Shown here one piece after another: positions 17,497 through 26,655 of a stretch of DNA of 43,574 bases (the first letter of the stretch is position 1; each line of letters opens with the position of its first letter). Under the pieces are notes generated by a model that saw only the letters and a program-made list of their open reading frames with translations, was not told the DNA's origin and searched no databases. The translations under genes and the position numbers were made by a program. Source of the DNA: Pseudomonas sp. (lineage in GTDB: Bacteria > Pseudomonadota > Gammaproteobacteria > Pseudomonadales > Pseudomonadaceae); assembly GCF_026224925.1 (NCBI RefSeq), contig NZ_JAMFRV010000107.1, positions 1 to 43,574 on the forward strand, read 5' to 3'.

Positions 17497-19106
17497 GTCG
17501 CTCCTTCAATTTTGCCGGTCATGAGTTCCGCAGCGCGCATGGCAACGGCCATGGCCGGGGCGTTGGTGTTGCCGGATGGCAGGGTCGGCATCACCGAGGT
17601 GTCGACCACGCGCAGGCCTTTAACGCCACGCACACGCAGGTGCAGGTCCACCACCGAGGCTTGGTCGTCGCCCATGCGGCAGGTGCCGGAAACGTGAAAT
17701 GCGGTTTGACCGTAATGGCGCAACGCAGCGAGGATCTGCTCATCGGTTTGCGCGTCAGGGCCGGGGGTGAGTTCTTTGACGATGAACGGCTTGAGCGACG
17801 GTTGCTCGGCCAGTTTTCGGAACCAGCGGACCAGCGCAATGCCTGCGGTGCGGTCGACTTCGGCGCTCAAATAGTTGGCATCGATAAGCGGCGCCACCGA
17901 CGGGTCTTTGGATTGGATACGGATTTCACCCTGGCTTTCGGGGTGCAGAAAATAACCGCCGAGGGTCAGGCCTGGCTTTTTGTCGATCATCACTTTGTTG
18001 CCGTCGCCCAGCATCGAGTACAAGCTCACGCCGATTTGCGCGTCGGGACGATCCAGGCCCTTGCGGGTTTTGACGAAGCCGCCAGCCTCGTGGGCTGCGT
18101 GGGTCATTGGGCCTTTCTTGCTGACGAAATAACGCAGCACCGAGCGCAGCAATCCGAAACCGGAAAAGCTGTGATTGAAGCTGCCGCGGGTAACCCGGTA
18201 CTGCATGGCGATGTACAGGTGTTCACGCAGGTTGCGACCGACGTTCGGCGAATCGCTGACCACCTTTATGTCCAGCGAACGCAGCAGGTCACCGGGACCG
18301 ACACCCGATAGCTGCAGCAATTTCGGACTCTCGATGGCCCCCGCGCACAGTACGGCCTCGCGAGCGATACCTACCGTGCTCTGACCTGATGCATCGCGAA
18401 GCTGCAGCGTCACTGCTCGGCCGGCCTTGAACTCGATGAGTTCCACGGTGGTGCCTGTGAGCACGGTCAGGTTAAGGCGCTCGCGTACAGGATCAAGAAA
18501 CGCCTTGGCGGCGCTGAAGCGCTGACCGCCCCAGGTGGTTTGCGGTTGGTAGCCGAAGCCGCCGTGTTTCACCGCGTCGACGTGGTTGGTATCAGCCACT
18601 TTCGCCGTCCCGAGCTGAGCGGCTGCGGCGATCACCGCGTCACACAGTTCATCGCCGGAGGGATGCACACTGACTTTCAGCGGGCCACCCACGCCACGCC
18701 AATCTGCGGCACCCAACTGGTGGTCTTCGAGGGCGACAAACTGCCGGCCAATGTCTTTCCAGCCCCAACCGCTGCAGCCATTGGCTTCCCAGCCATCGTA
18801 ATCAGCCGGAGCGCCGCGCACATAGACCATGCCGTTGACAGAACTGGAGCCGCCCAGGGTTCGGCCCTTGAGCCATAGTTCGTTGCCGAGGTCTTTGCCG
18901 CGTGAGGCCTGATAGTCCCATACGTGGGGGTTGCCGGGCGCCAGCAGTTTGCCGATGCCTCGGGGCATGGCGATCATTGCACTGCTGTCTTGCGGGCCGC
19001 TTTCGATCAGCAGCACCGATACAGTGGAATCGCTGGACAGCCGATTTGCCATCACGCAGCCGCAAGAGCCCGCGCCGACAATGACGTAGTCGTAGGATTT
19101 GTGCAT
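17490..19106 (-). CDS. GMC-family FAD alcohol oxidoreductase (choline dehydrogenase/AlkJ-like)
   Basis: The 538-residue protein has the FAD dinucleotide fold GAGSCG (residues 11-16) with the ribose-binding Glu35, the GMC signatures GRTLGGSSSVNGMVYVRG and GAIESPKLLQLSGVG, and the catalytic His471 (FHVSGTCRMG) and Asn515 (SGNTNAPAMA). There is no signal peptide or iron-sulphur cluster, so it differs from the GMC enzyme at 5461. Relatives oxidise aliphatic, polyethylene-glycol or terpenoid alcohols to aldehydes and donate electrons to quinone. It is the first gene of operon A and is followed at once by an aldehyde dehydrogenase. Expression is probably controlled by the divergent TetR gene at 19365. 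Confidence 0.92.
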   Translation of the reverse strand: MHKSYDYVIVGAGSCGCVMANRLSSDSTVSVLLIESGPQDSSAMIAMPRGIGKLLAPGNPHVWDYQASRGKDLGNELWLKGRTLGGSSSVNGMVYVRGAPADYDGWEANGCSGWGWKDIGRQFVALEDHQLGAADWRGVGGPLKVSVHPSGDELCDAVIAAAAQLGTAKVADTNHVDAVKHGGFGYQPQTTWGGQRFSAAKAFLDPVRERLNLTVLTGTTVELIEFKAGRAVTLQLRDASGQSTVGIAREAVLCAGAIESPKLLQLSGVGPGDLLRSLDIKVVSDSPNVGRNLREHLYIAMQYRVTRGSFNHSFSGFGLLRSVLRYFVSKKGPMTHAAHEAGGFVKTRKGLDRPDAQIGVSLYSMLGDGNKVMIDKKPGLTLGGYFLHPESQGEIRIQSKDPSVAPLIDANYLSAEVDRTAGIALVRWFRKLAEQPSLKPFIVKELTPGPDAQTDEQILAALRHYGQTAFHVSGTCRMGDDQASVVDLHLRVRGVKGLRVVDTSVMPTLPSGNTNAPAMAVAMRAAELMTGKIEGATC

Positions 19107-19282
19107 TTTTATTGTTCTGCTCTACAGGGAAAGTACTGGACAGAACGGACTCTAAAACCGTCGCCACACATCCACAACGGACAGAAAACCCGATCTGTTC
19201 GGTATGGCTTGAAACTGACTTGTTGAACAGTGCTGAACACCGCTGCTTGCTTGCTCTGTGGGCCTGTGACAGTCTTGGCGAA

Positions 19283-19318
19283 GTTTATTGAAACACTCCT
19301 GAAGAAACTGTTTAAAAA
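19283..19318. promoter_or_regulatory. Candidate TetR operator region between operon A and its divergent regulator
   Basis: The 258-bp gap between the GMC gene and the TetR gene contains a cluster of GTTT/AAAC dyads: GTTT-ATTG-AAAC (19283-19294), AAAC-T-GTTT (19305-19313) and GTTTAAAAAC (19310-19319). They sit 46-80 bp before the TetR start. The position suits autoregulation and control of the divergent promoter. The half-sites are short and AT-rich, so chance is a real alternative. Confidence 0.3.
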
Positions 19319-19364
19319 CCACTACAAAAAGATATTCACCAAGCCTCTCACGTAGAGATTCCGG

Positions 19365-19994
19365 ATGAATCAGAATATTCCCACCGTTGCCGACTGGCCC
19401 CATGAGTCGGACGTCAGCGGCGACCGACATGCCTTACGCGCGCAACGCACGCGCGAACTAATGCTGGTGACCATGTATCACCTGGCACTGGAGAAGGATT
19501 ACTGCGACATCACGGTGCAGGATCTTCTCGACCGATCAGGCATCGCACGGTCGACGTTTTATACCCACTTTCGCGACAAAGAAGACCTGCTGGTCGCCGG
19601 CTACGGGGTCATGGGTGCGCCCGCGATAAAACTCAGTAGCGTCGCGGGTCGAGAGCGGGTGGTGCTGGATGTGTGCGGCTGGTTATTTTTGGCAACCGAG
19701 CAGCACGCGGCATTGACCACTTCGTTGATGAGTGGAACGTCTCGATACATTGTCTTGGCACACTTGGAAAACCTGCTGGTCGTTCAGGTTCGTGAGCACA
19801 TGAAGACGCACAACGCTTATGACTCCAGCGGTTTTAGCGGTGAGATTGCGGTGCGCAGCCTGGTCGGCGGGTTGCTCGCTCTTTGGCTTTGGTGGGTGCG
19901 CCACGATTATCCCTGCGCGGCGCTAGGACTCAGTGCAACTTTCAACGGACTGATGAGCCAAGGCATTTGGCCCGAAACGGATTGCACTGCCTGA
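19365..19994 (+). CDS. TetR/AcrR-family regulator, divergent from operon A
   Basis: The 209-residue protein has a TetR helix-turn-helix at residues about 28-72 (ITVQDLLDRSGIARSTFYTHFRDKEDLL). It is followed by a helical ligand domain with a C-terminal segment resembling TetR_C families of the DNA-binding repressor type. It is divergent from the GMC oxidoreductase gene with 258 bp between them, which is the classical arrangement for a repressor of that operon released by a pathway intermediate. An N-terminal extension of about 25 residues precedes the HTH. The start codon at 19365 has only a weak ribosome-binding site, so low expression is likely. Confidence 0.9.
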   Translation: MNQNIPTVADWPHESDVSGDRHALRAQRTRELMLVTMYHLALEKDYCDITVQDLLDRSGIARSTFYTHFRDKEDLLVAGYGVMGAPAIKLSSVAGRERVVLDVCGWLFLATEQHAALTTSLMSGTSRYIVLAHLENLLVVQVREHMKTHNAYDSSGFSGEIAVRSLVGGLLALWLWWVRHDYPCAALGLSATFNGLMSQGIWPETDCTA

Positions 19995-20062
19995 TCCACA
20001 GGTAGGGCTACCCGTCTAACGATGTCTTGTGAGAAGGAGTCATCCCGCTTGAGTTTTGAACG

Positions 20063-22093
20063 TCAAACTCGAAACGCCCCGATCAATTGTTTTAACTCTG
20101 CTATCTGAACGGTCAGCTCACCGCTGGCACGTTCTGTCTTATTGGCACCGGAGGCAGTGCGTTCACCCGCCTGGTTGATCGCGACGATGTTGCGATCGAT
20201 ATTATGAGCCACAGCCATCTGCTGCTCGGCAGCGGTCGCGATTCGCTGGTTCTGGTCGACGATCTGGCCCACGGCATCAAGTATATTGACCAGCGCTTTC
20301 TGCACCTGCCCTGATTGGCCGACTGCGCCGTTGGCGGTGTGATGACTCAGGCCCATGGCTTTTACCGCAGCCCCTACGCCGTTTTGCAGGGCTTCGATGG
20401 TCTGTTGAATTTCGTCGGTGGATTGTCGAGTACGTTGAGCCAACGTGCGTACCTCATCGGCCACTACGGCAAATCCCCGGCCTTGTTCGCCAGCGCGTGC
20501 GGCCTCAATCGCCGCATTCAGCGCCAGTAAATTGGTTTGCTCGGCGATACTCTTGATAACGTCCAGGACGGTGCTAATTGACGTACTGTCGTTGGCCAAT
20601 TGATTGATCACAGTAACCGAACACTCGATTTCCTCGGCCAATCGCACGATGCTTTTTTGCTGCGAATCGAGCAGCCCGCGGCCACTGGCGGTTTCCAGGT
20701 TGACACTCTGCGCGCTGGCGACCGCGGCGACGGCACTAAGTGCGACCTCTTGGGCCGTTGCCGTCATTTGGTTCATTGCGGCGGCGACCTGTTCAATCTG
20801 ACCTCGTTGATCTGTAACGGCCACGCTGCTTTGTGCCGAAACCGTTTCTACCTGGCCGGCCTGAAGCTGAACTTCGCCCACCGTGCGACCGACTTGTTCG
20901 ATCAAGTCATGGATCTTCTGCACCGTGGTATTGAGCGCCAGGCCGAGGTCGCCCAGTTCATCGCGGCTTTGTGCATGGAAGCTGACGGTCATGTCTCCTG
21001 TAGCGACCTTGCCCATCACCTGTCGAAGGCTGCGCAAGGTGCCGCGGGTTGCGATATAGAAGGCCGCAAACAGGTAAAAGATCGTCACGAACACCACGGC
21101 AACGCCGGCACTCAGTATCAGCATGTTGTTGCGCTTCTGCGCCAGGCGCTGCTGCAACTTATCGTCGAGCACGTGCAGGGTGGCATCGTTTAATCGATAG
21201 GTAGTGGCCATCAGTTCGCTGACCCGGTCATAAAACTGTTGCCACGGCATCTCGAGTTCGTCGGCAGCTACCACGTTTTTTTCGAACAACAGCCCACCTT
21301 GTTTCAGCGACGCCCGGCTGGCCGTTGCCAATGCCTGGAGCTGTTGTGTGGTGCTTGGGCTGACAAGCAACGCTTCGTCCAGCCTAAGGCCATAATCTGC
21401 GTCCAGTTTGTCCAGCGCATTGAGCAGGATGTCGAACTTCACGTTGGCAGAGGTGTTCAATAGCTTCTGCGCCAATGAGTAGGACCCCATCGTGCGACCT
21501 TGACCGAGCATCGACGTCACCTGCGCAGTCACCGTATTGACCAGCTCGATGAGCTGACGAACTTCAGGTTCATCGTCCTGGCTGAGCCCTGCCTGGCTGG
21601 CGATGATGCGGCAAAGCAGTTGAGCATCGGCGAGTATCCGGTCGATGATCAGACTCTTGTTCTGTAAGGAAGTCGCAGTCTGCTGCGCTTTGAACTGCTT
21701 GATCATCTGGTCGCGTTTGCTATTGAACGCGGCAATCTGGTCGTCGTCGATGCTGACCACCGCCAGCCTTTGCAGAGTGCTCATCACCTGTTGTTCAAGG
21801 GTGGCGATGCGCGACTCGAGGTCTTCGTTTTTGCCGGAAGGTCCGAGGATCGCATTGATTTCGGCCAGGTTGCTCAGCGCCTCCAGATCCTTGCGTAAGC
21901 CCAAGCTTGAACCCAGCAGATCCAGGCTTTGCAGCTCGACTTGGGTGCTCACGTACCGACGATACGAGTCGCGAACCAAATAGAGATTGCTGGCCAGCAT
22001 CGGCAGGAAAAAAAGCATGCTCATGAGACCGAATTTTTTGGCGAAGCTCAGGCGGTTCATCAGTGCAATTGCCGGATACATCAAGCTCATCAT
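20063..22093 (-). CDS. Methyl-accepting chemotaxis protein
   Basis: The 676-residue receptor has TM1 (about 21-42) and a large periplasmic helical sensor domain (about 45-320), then TM2 (about 325-350, [20 protein letters not shown]). A HAMP domain and a long signalling coiled coil follow, with the conserved hairpin tip containing [20 protein letters not shown]. The sensor is about 280 residues, longer than a four-helix domain, so a helical bimodular type is possible. No CheR-docking pentapeptide is seen at the C-terminus (IGAFRV). It is transcribed away from the CoA-transferase operon across a shared control region. This suggests taxis toward the compound degraded by the surrounding genes, but the ligand is unknown. 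Confidence 0.94.
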   Translation of the reverse strand: MMSLMYPAIALMNRLSFAKKFGLMSMLFFLPMLASNLYLVRDSYRRYVSTQVELQSLDLLGSSLGLRKDLEALSNLAEINAILGPSGKNEDLESRIATLEQQVMSTLQRLAVVSIDDDQIAAFNSKRDQMIKQFKAQQTATSLQNKSLIIDRILADAQLLCRIIASQAGLSQDDEPEVRQLIELVNTVTAQVTSMLGQGRTMGSYSLAQKLLNTSANVKFDILLNALDKLDADYGLRLDEALLVSPSTTQQLQALATASRASLKQGGLLFEKNVVAADELEMPWQQFYDRVSELMATTYRLNDATLHVLDDKLQQRLAQKRNNMLILSAGVAVVFVTIFYLFAAFYIATRGTLRSLRQVMGKVATGDMTVSFHAQSRDELGDLGLALNTTVQKIHDLIEQVGRTVGEVQLQAGQVETVSAQSSVAVTDQRGQIEQVAAAMNQMTATAQEVALSAVAAVASAQSVNLETASGRGLLDSQQKSIVRLAEEIECSVTVINQLANDSTSISTVLDVIKSIAEQTNLLALNAAIEAARAGEQGRGFAVVADEVRTLAQRTRQSTDEIQQTIEALQNGVGAAVKAMGLSHHTANGAVGQSGQVQKALVNILDAVGQIVDQNQRIATAAEQQMAVAHNIDRNIVAINQAGERTASGANKTERASGELTVQIAELKQLIGAFRV

Positions 22094-22192
22094 TTAGCCT
22101 TTTCCTTTCTGTTTTTATTTTTGTTCTTTAAAGCACGGCTTGTGAATTTTTCGAGTCATGCCCACTGATTCAGTCGGGGTATTCACATTAGT

Positions 22193-22210
22193 TATTCTTG
22201 ATTAAGAATA
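22193..22210. promoter_or_regulatory. 18-bp perfect palindrome between the chemoreceptor and CoA-transferase genes
   Basis: TATTCTT-GATT-AAGAATA is a perfect 7-4-7 dyad placed centrally in the 225-bp divergent region, 100 bp from the chemoreceptor start and 109 bp from the CoA-transferase start. Such symmetry is typical of a dimeric repressor or activator site. One of the TetR proteins or the AraC protein of this window could bind it. A second dyad, CTGGCC/GGCCAG, lies at 22245-22265. Confidence 0.45.
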
Positions 22211-22318
22211 CTAGTCTGTATTGAAAATTATGTTATTCATTGAACTGGCCGGAACGGCTGGCCAGCTAGCAAAGCCATTTAGGTGGCCTTTAAAAATAAG
22301 AAGAGTTGAGGGTGTGCC

Positions 22319-24547
22319 ATGAGCGACGGGATTCTTCACGCGATTCGGGTCATCGATGTGTGCAGCGGTATCGCCGGCTCGGCTGCAGGTTTGCAGTTGA
22401 GCGAAGCAGGGGCCGAGGTAGTGAAAGTCGAACCTGCTGCAGGCAACCGTCAGCGTGGCACGCCGCTCTTCCGCGTGCTCAATCGCGGAAAACTCAGCGT
22501 AGCCTTAGACCTTGAAACGCCTGATGCGCTAGGCGATTTGCTGGCTACTGCGGATGTACTCATACATGAGTTCACCCCCGCTAAAGCCGCCGCCCTTGGG
22601 CTGGATGACATTACCTTAGGCAAGCGTTTTCCTCGACTGGTGGTCTCGGCTATTGGTGGCTGGCCGCCGCGCCATGAATTGGCCAATGCACTGCCCAGGG
22701 AAACCCTGGTACTGGCCCGGCTCGGGCTGCTTGATGAGCAACCCGGTCACCGCCCAGGGCCGGTTTTTGTGCGCATGCCGTTCGCCAACTGGCTGGCCTG
22801 TTGGCTGTGTGTGGTTGGGGTCATGGCTCGGTTGATCGCCCGGGACCGAGACGGTCGCGGCGGCCCGGCGCATACCAGCCTGGCGCAGGCGGCACTGGTG
22901 CCGATGACCATGCACTGGACCCGTGCCGAAACGCCGACCGCAGTATTCGCCAAAGGGCTGGATAAACACATTCCGATTCCGTTACACCAGTGCAGCGATG
23001 GCCGCTGGATTCATGTGCATTACTCACCGGATAAAGCGCCTTGGATGTCGGCTGCGTTCACCGAATTTGGTGACGCCGAAGTGGCCCGGCTCAATGCGTT
23101 ATGGCCGCCCAGCCATGTAGCGCCAAACTTCGGTGCGAACCGGGCGGTGTTCGCCACCCGACCCGCCCAAGACTGGGTAGAGCACCTGTGGGCACACGAT
23201 GTGGCCGTGCAAATCGCCGCACCTTTTGGCTCGATTTACTTCGACGAGCAGGCGCGGCTCAACGGCTACGTGGTTCCGGTCGACGATCCGCTGCTGGGGA
23301 ACACCTTCCAGCCAGGGCCTTCTTATAGCGTCGAACCCCCAGCTCAAGTGCGTGGCCCCTTGCATGCATTGGGTGCGGATAACGCTCGCGTTTCGGCCCA
23401 TCAGCCTGCGGTCACGGCGCAACCAGAGCATCCTGTGCATACCGCGTTGCCACCCTTGCACGGTCTGAAGGTGCTTGATCTCGGCGCCTATCTGGCCGGT
23501 CCGTTCGCCTGCATGATGCTGGCTGATCTGGGAGCCGAAGTGATCAAGGTCGAAGCACCGGCCGGGGACGCGATGCGTCGGTTGGAGCGTACTTTTAGCG
23601 GAACTCAACGGGGCAAACGCGGGGTTGCTTTGAAGCTTGGCGATCCTCAGAGCCAGCCGTTGGTGGACGCGTTAGTGCGCTGGGCAGACGTGGTTCACCA
23701 CAACATGCGCCTACCTGCTGCGCGCAAACTCAAGGTCGATTACGCAAGCCTGCAAGCGCTTAATCCAGGTCTTCTTTACTGCCATGTCAGTGCTTATGGA
23801 CCCCATGGCCCGCGTGCCGATTGGCCCGGTTTCGATCAATTGATGCAGGCCTCGTGTGGCTGGGAAACTGCTCAGGGTGGACTCGGAAATCCACCGCAAT
23901 GGTTGCGATTTGGCGTGGGCGATTTCTTTGCTGGCTTGTCATCTTTGTATGCCTTGTTGCTGGGCCTTTATCAGCGCAATCGCAGTGGCGAAGGGCAGAT
24001 GGTGGCGTCGTCGCTGCTCGGCGCTACGATGCTGTCGATGAGCGAAGCGGTGGCGTTTGACGACGGCACTGTCAGTGAAGTCGATGTGCTCGACAGTGAG
24101 CAAACCGGGCTGGGCGCGGAGCATCGTTTGTACCGCTGCACCGACGGCTGGATAGCCGTGGCGGCGTTAGAGCCCACGGAGATCGAGCACTTTCAGGCGA
24201 CGGTAGGCGCCACGCCAACGGCTTATTTCAGCACACGCAGTCAAGCCCAGGCGTTGGCGGATTTGCACAGCGCCAAGGTGCCCGCGGAGATTGTTAGCGA
24301 AGCACAGCTCGATCCGTTTCTCGACGATCCGGCGCATGCCGCCGCTGGCCTGCATGCCCATTACCCCCACGCGGTTTACGGCCATCTGCAGCAGATCGGC
24401 GGCTTCTGGGATTTCGGCGATCTGCCGCTTTCTCTCAACCGTGCGCCGCCGGCATTGGGCGAACACAGCCGCGAAGTGCTTAACGCCCTTGGTTTTACCG
24501 ACGACCAGTTGCAACCGCTGGCCGACGCTGGCCTGCTAAAACTTTAG
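22319..24547 (+). CDS. Double-length family III (CaiB/BaiF) CoA-transferase
   Basis: The 742-residue protein contains two CaiB/BaiF units. Unit 1 (about 5-370) begins IRVIDVCSGIAGSAAGLQLSEAGAEVVKVE. Unit 2 (about 380-742) begins LKVLDLGAYLAGPFACMMLADLGAEVIKVE. Family III enzymes transfer CoA between acids through an aspartyl-CoA intermediate. Unit 2 has the expected Asp506 in PGFDQLMQA. In unit 1 the matching region (NALPRETLVLARLGL) has no Asp, so only the second half is likely catalytic and the first is probably structural. Family III proteins are usually about 400 residues and work as interlocked dimers, so this fusion may fold as an internal pseudo-dimer. It is the first gene of operon B and would activate the acid produced by operon A. 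Confidence 0.9.
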   Translation: MSDGILHAIRVIDVCSGIAGSAAGLQLSEAGAEVVKVEPAAGNRQRGTPLFRVLNRGKLSVALDLETPDALGDLLATADVLIHEFTPAKAAALGLDDITLGKRFPRLVVSAIGGWPPRHELANALPRETLVLARLGLLDEQPGHRPGPVFVRMPFANWLACWLCVVGVMARLIARDRDGRGGPAHTSLAQAALVPMTMHWTRAETPTAVFAKGLDKHIPIPLHQCSDGRWIHVHYSPDKAPWMSAAFTEFGDAEVARLNALWPPSHVAPNFGANRAVFATRPAQDWVEHLWAHDVAVQIAAPFGSIYFDEQARLNGYVVPVDDPLLGNTFQPGPSYSVEPPAQVRGPLHALGADNARVSAHQPAVTAQPEHPVHTALPPLHGLKVLDLGAYLAGPFACMMLADLGAEVIKVEAPAGDAMRRLERTFSGTQRGKRGVALKLGDPQSQPLVDALVRWADVVHHNMRLPAARKLKVDYASLQALNPGLLYCHVSAYGPHGPRADWPGFDQLMQASCGWETAQGGLGNPPQWLRFGVGDFFAGLSSLYALLLGLYQRNRSGEGQMVASSLLGATMLSMSEAVAFDDGTVSEVDVLDSEQTGLGAEHRLYRCTDGWIAVAALEPTEIEHFQATVGATPTAYFSTRSQAQALADLHSAKVPAEIVSEAQLDPFLDDPAHAAAGLHAHYPHAVYGHLQQIGGFWDFGDLPLSLNRAPPALGEHSREVLNALGFTDDQLQPLADAGLLKL

Positions 24548-24575
24548 GTCGACCCTTTCTCGCTACAAGGAACTG

Positions 24576-24603
24576 ACATGCACGAGCTTTACATGCACGA
24601 GCT
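24576..24603 (+). repeat. 13-bp tandem duplication across the start codon of an SDR gene
   Basis: ACATGCACGAGCT occurs at 24576-24588 and again at 24591-24603 (period 15), giving two in-frame starts and the N-terminus MHELYMHEL. AAGGA lies 7 nt before the first ATG. It looks like a recent slippage duplication that added five residues without breaking the frame. Confidence 0.6.
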
Positions 24604-25330
24604 GGATTTCAGCGGCAAGACTGTATTGGTCATCGGTGGCTCAAGCGGAATCGGCAACGGGATCGCGCAAAACTTCCGGAGTCGCGGCGCCGAGGTATAC
24701 GTCTGGGGTACGCGAGCAACAGCAGCGGATTACGCCGACTCGTCAGACTCCAATCTGCAGGGCTTGCATTACGCCCAAGTCGACGTCGGCGACGCTGCTC
24801 AGATAGAGCGCGCGCCCATTGTCTTTGGACAGCTGGACGTGCTGGTTCAGGCCCAAGGAACAGTGTTGTACGACCGCCAGGAATTTCAGGTGGAGGGCTT
24901 TCGCAAGGTGCTGGACATCAACCTCACCAGCCTCATGGTGTGTGCGCAAAAGTTTCACCCGCTACTCAAGGCGGCGCAGGGCGCGTTGATCATCGTCAGC
25001 TCGGCAGCCGCCTTCCATTCCACTCGTGGTAACCCGGCCTACAACGCGTCGAAAACCGGCGCGTTCGGTCTGACCCGAACTTTGGGCGAGGCGTGGGCGC
25101 GGGACGGGATTCGGGTCAACGGCATCGCGCCAGGGTTGGTGGAAACCAAATTGACGCGCATCACCACTGGCAATCCGAAGCGTCTTGAAGGGGCGTTGCG
25201 CACTATTCCATTGGGGCGTCTCGGTACTCCCCAAGACATGGCCAACGTCGCGCTGTTTCTTGCTTCACCGCTGGCCAGTTACATGCTTGGCCAAACCCTA
25301 TTGGTTGACGGCGGAATGTTACTCGCCTGA
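24578..25330 (+). CDS. Short-chain dehydrogenase/reductase (operon B, SDR 1)
   Basis: The 250-residue classical SDR has the cofactor motif GGSSGIG (20-26), Asp69, Asn115, and the catalytic Ser141/142, Tyr155 and Lys159 (PAYNASKTG), plus VNGIAPG and a C-terminal DGG. The usual NNAG motif is replaced by QAQG. It would oxidise or reduce a hydroxyl/keto group of a pathway intermediate with NAD(P). It begins 30 bp after the CoA-transferase stop and is followed by the acyl-CoA dehydrogenase gene, so a CoA-thioester substrate is plausible. The substrate and direction cannot be read from sequence. Confidence 0.9.
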   Translation: MHELYMHELDFSGKTVLVIGGSSGIGNGIAQNFRSRGAEVYVWGTRATAADYADSSDSNLQGLHYAQVDVGDAAQIERAPIVFGQLDVLVQAQGTVLYDRQEFQVEGFRKVLDINLTSLMVCAQKFHPLLKAAQGALIIVSSAAAFHSTRGNPAYNASKTGAFGLTRTLGEAWARDGIRVNGIAPGLVETKLTRITTGNPKRLEGALRTIPLGRLGTPQDMANVALFLASPLASYMLGQTLLVDGGMLLA

Positions 25331-25353
25331 TTGCATATTGAAAGGAGGGCCCG

Positions 25354-26655
25354 ATGGCCTGGGATTTTGAAACCGATGCCGATGTTCAGGCAGAACTGGA
25401 CTGGATCGAGCACTTCGTCCGTGAAGAAGTCGAACCCCTGGAGCACGTGCTTGGCAGCCCGTGGAATATCCATGACCCGTTGTTCAAGGAGCTGGTGCGA
25501 CCGCTGCAAGCGCAAGTGCGTGAGCGCCGCTTGTGGGCCTGTCACTTAGGTCCGGAACTGGGCGGGCCAGGTTACGGCCAGGTACGTTTGGCTCTGATCA
25601 ACGAAATCCTCGGTCGTGCGCTGTTTGGCCCCATCGTTTTTGGCTGCCAAGCGCCGGACTCCGGCAACAGCGAAATCCTCGCGCACTATGGCACCGTCGA
25701 ACAAAAACGCGCCTACCTGCAACCGTTGCTGGACGGCGAAATTGTCTCCTGTTTCGCGATGACTGAACCCCAAGGCGGCGCCGACCCTAGTGTGTTTACC
25801 ACCGAGGCGCGACGCGATGGTGACGACTGGGTCATCGACGGCGAAAAGTGGTTCGCCTCCAATGCCCGCTACGCTGCGTTTGTGATCGTGATGGCAGTGA
25901 CCGACAAAAGCCTTGGCGCCCATGGCGGCATGTCGATGTTCATCGTGCCGACCGACACACCGGGACTGCTGATCGAGCGCAACGTTGGCATCGCCGATGA
26001 TCCGGCCGCAACCCATGCCTACCTGAAATTCAATCAGGTTCGTGTGCCGTCCAGCAGCATGCTTGGCGAACCGGGACAAGCGTTTGTGGTGGCTCAGGTT
26101 CGGCTCGGCGGCGGGCGCGTTCACCACGCCATGCGGGTCATAGGTCAGGCGCAAAAAGCACTGGATGCCCTATGCCAGCGGGCCTTGTCGCGCAGCACCC
26201 AAGGCAGTCGGTTGGCAGATAAGCAGATGGTCCAGGAAAAGATCGCCGATTCGTGGGTCGAGCTGGAACAGTTCCGCCTGTTGGTGATGCGCACCGCGTG
26301 GCGGATCGACAAGTATCAGGACTATCGCCGGGTGCGCAAAGACATCGCGGCGGTCAAAGCGGCGATGCCCAAAGTGTTGCACGACATCGCCGCCCGGGCG
26401 TTGCAGGTCCACGGGTCGCTAGGAGTCAGCGAAGAAATGCCGTTTGCTGGTTTGATCATTCGCTCGTTCCAGATGGGCCTGGCGGACGGTCCGACTGAAG
26501 TGCACAAGGTCACGGTTGCCAAGCAACTGCTGCGTGATTATCAGCCGCAAGAACAGATGTTCCCCGATTACCACCGGCCGACGGCGGCGGCCAAAGCTCG
26601 GGAAAAGTACCGTGTGGAACTGGCCCGCTGTGGCGAACGGGAAACCCAGCGATGA
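25354..26655 (+). CDS. Acyl-CoA dehydrogenase-fold enzyme of the ACAD10/ACAD11/LvaC type
   Basis: The 433-residue flavoprotein has the acyl-CoA dehydrogenase FAD/substrate motifs CFAMTEPQGGADPS, IDGEKWFASNA and ALQVHGSLGVSEEMPF. At the place where medium-chain dehydrogenases carry the catalytic Glu of EGT, it reads ADGPTEVHK with Asp378. The DGPxEVH form is typical of ACAD10/ACAD11 and related bacterial proteins. In levulinate catabolism the related LvaC works with the kinase LvaA: a 4-hydroxyacyl-CoA is phosphorylated and the phosphate eliminated. The partner kinase gene starts inside this gene's last codons (ATGA overlap), which strongly supports the same type of reaction here. GGAGGG precedes the ATG. 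Confidence 0.9.
   Translation: MAWDFETDADVQAELDWIEHFVREEVEPLEHVLGSPWNIHDPLFKELVRPLQAQVRERRLWACHLGPELGGPGYGQVRLALINEILGRALFGPIVFGCQAPDSGNSEILAHYGTVEQKRAYLQPLLDGEIVSCFAMTEPQGGADPSVFTTEARRDGDDWVIDGEKWFASNARYAAFVIVMAVTDKSLGAHGGMSMFIVPTDTPGLLIERNVGIADDPAATHAYLKFNQVRVPSSSMLGEPGQAFVVAQVRLGGGRVHHAMRVIGQAQKALDALCQRALSRSTQGSRLADKQMVQEKIADSWVELEQFRLLVMRTAWRIDKYQDYRRVRKDIAAVKAAMPKVLHDIAARALQVHGSLGVSEEMPFAGLIIRSFQMGLADGPTEVHKVTVAKQLLRDYQPQEQMFPDYHRPTAAAKAREKYRVELARCGERETQR

Noticed and set aside
22319-24547. Two CoA-transferase genes merged by a sequencing error
   Set aside because: The frame is continuous, the linker of about 20 residues is natural-looking, and unit 1 lacks its own catalytic Asp, which fits a real fusion.
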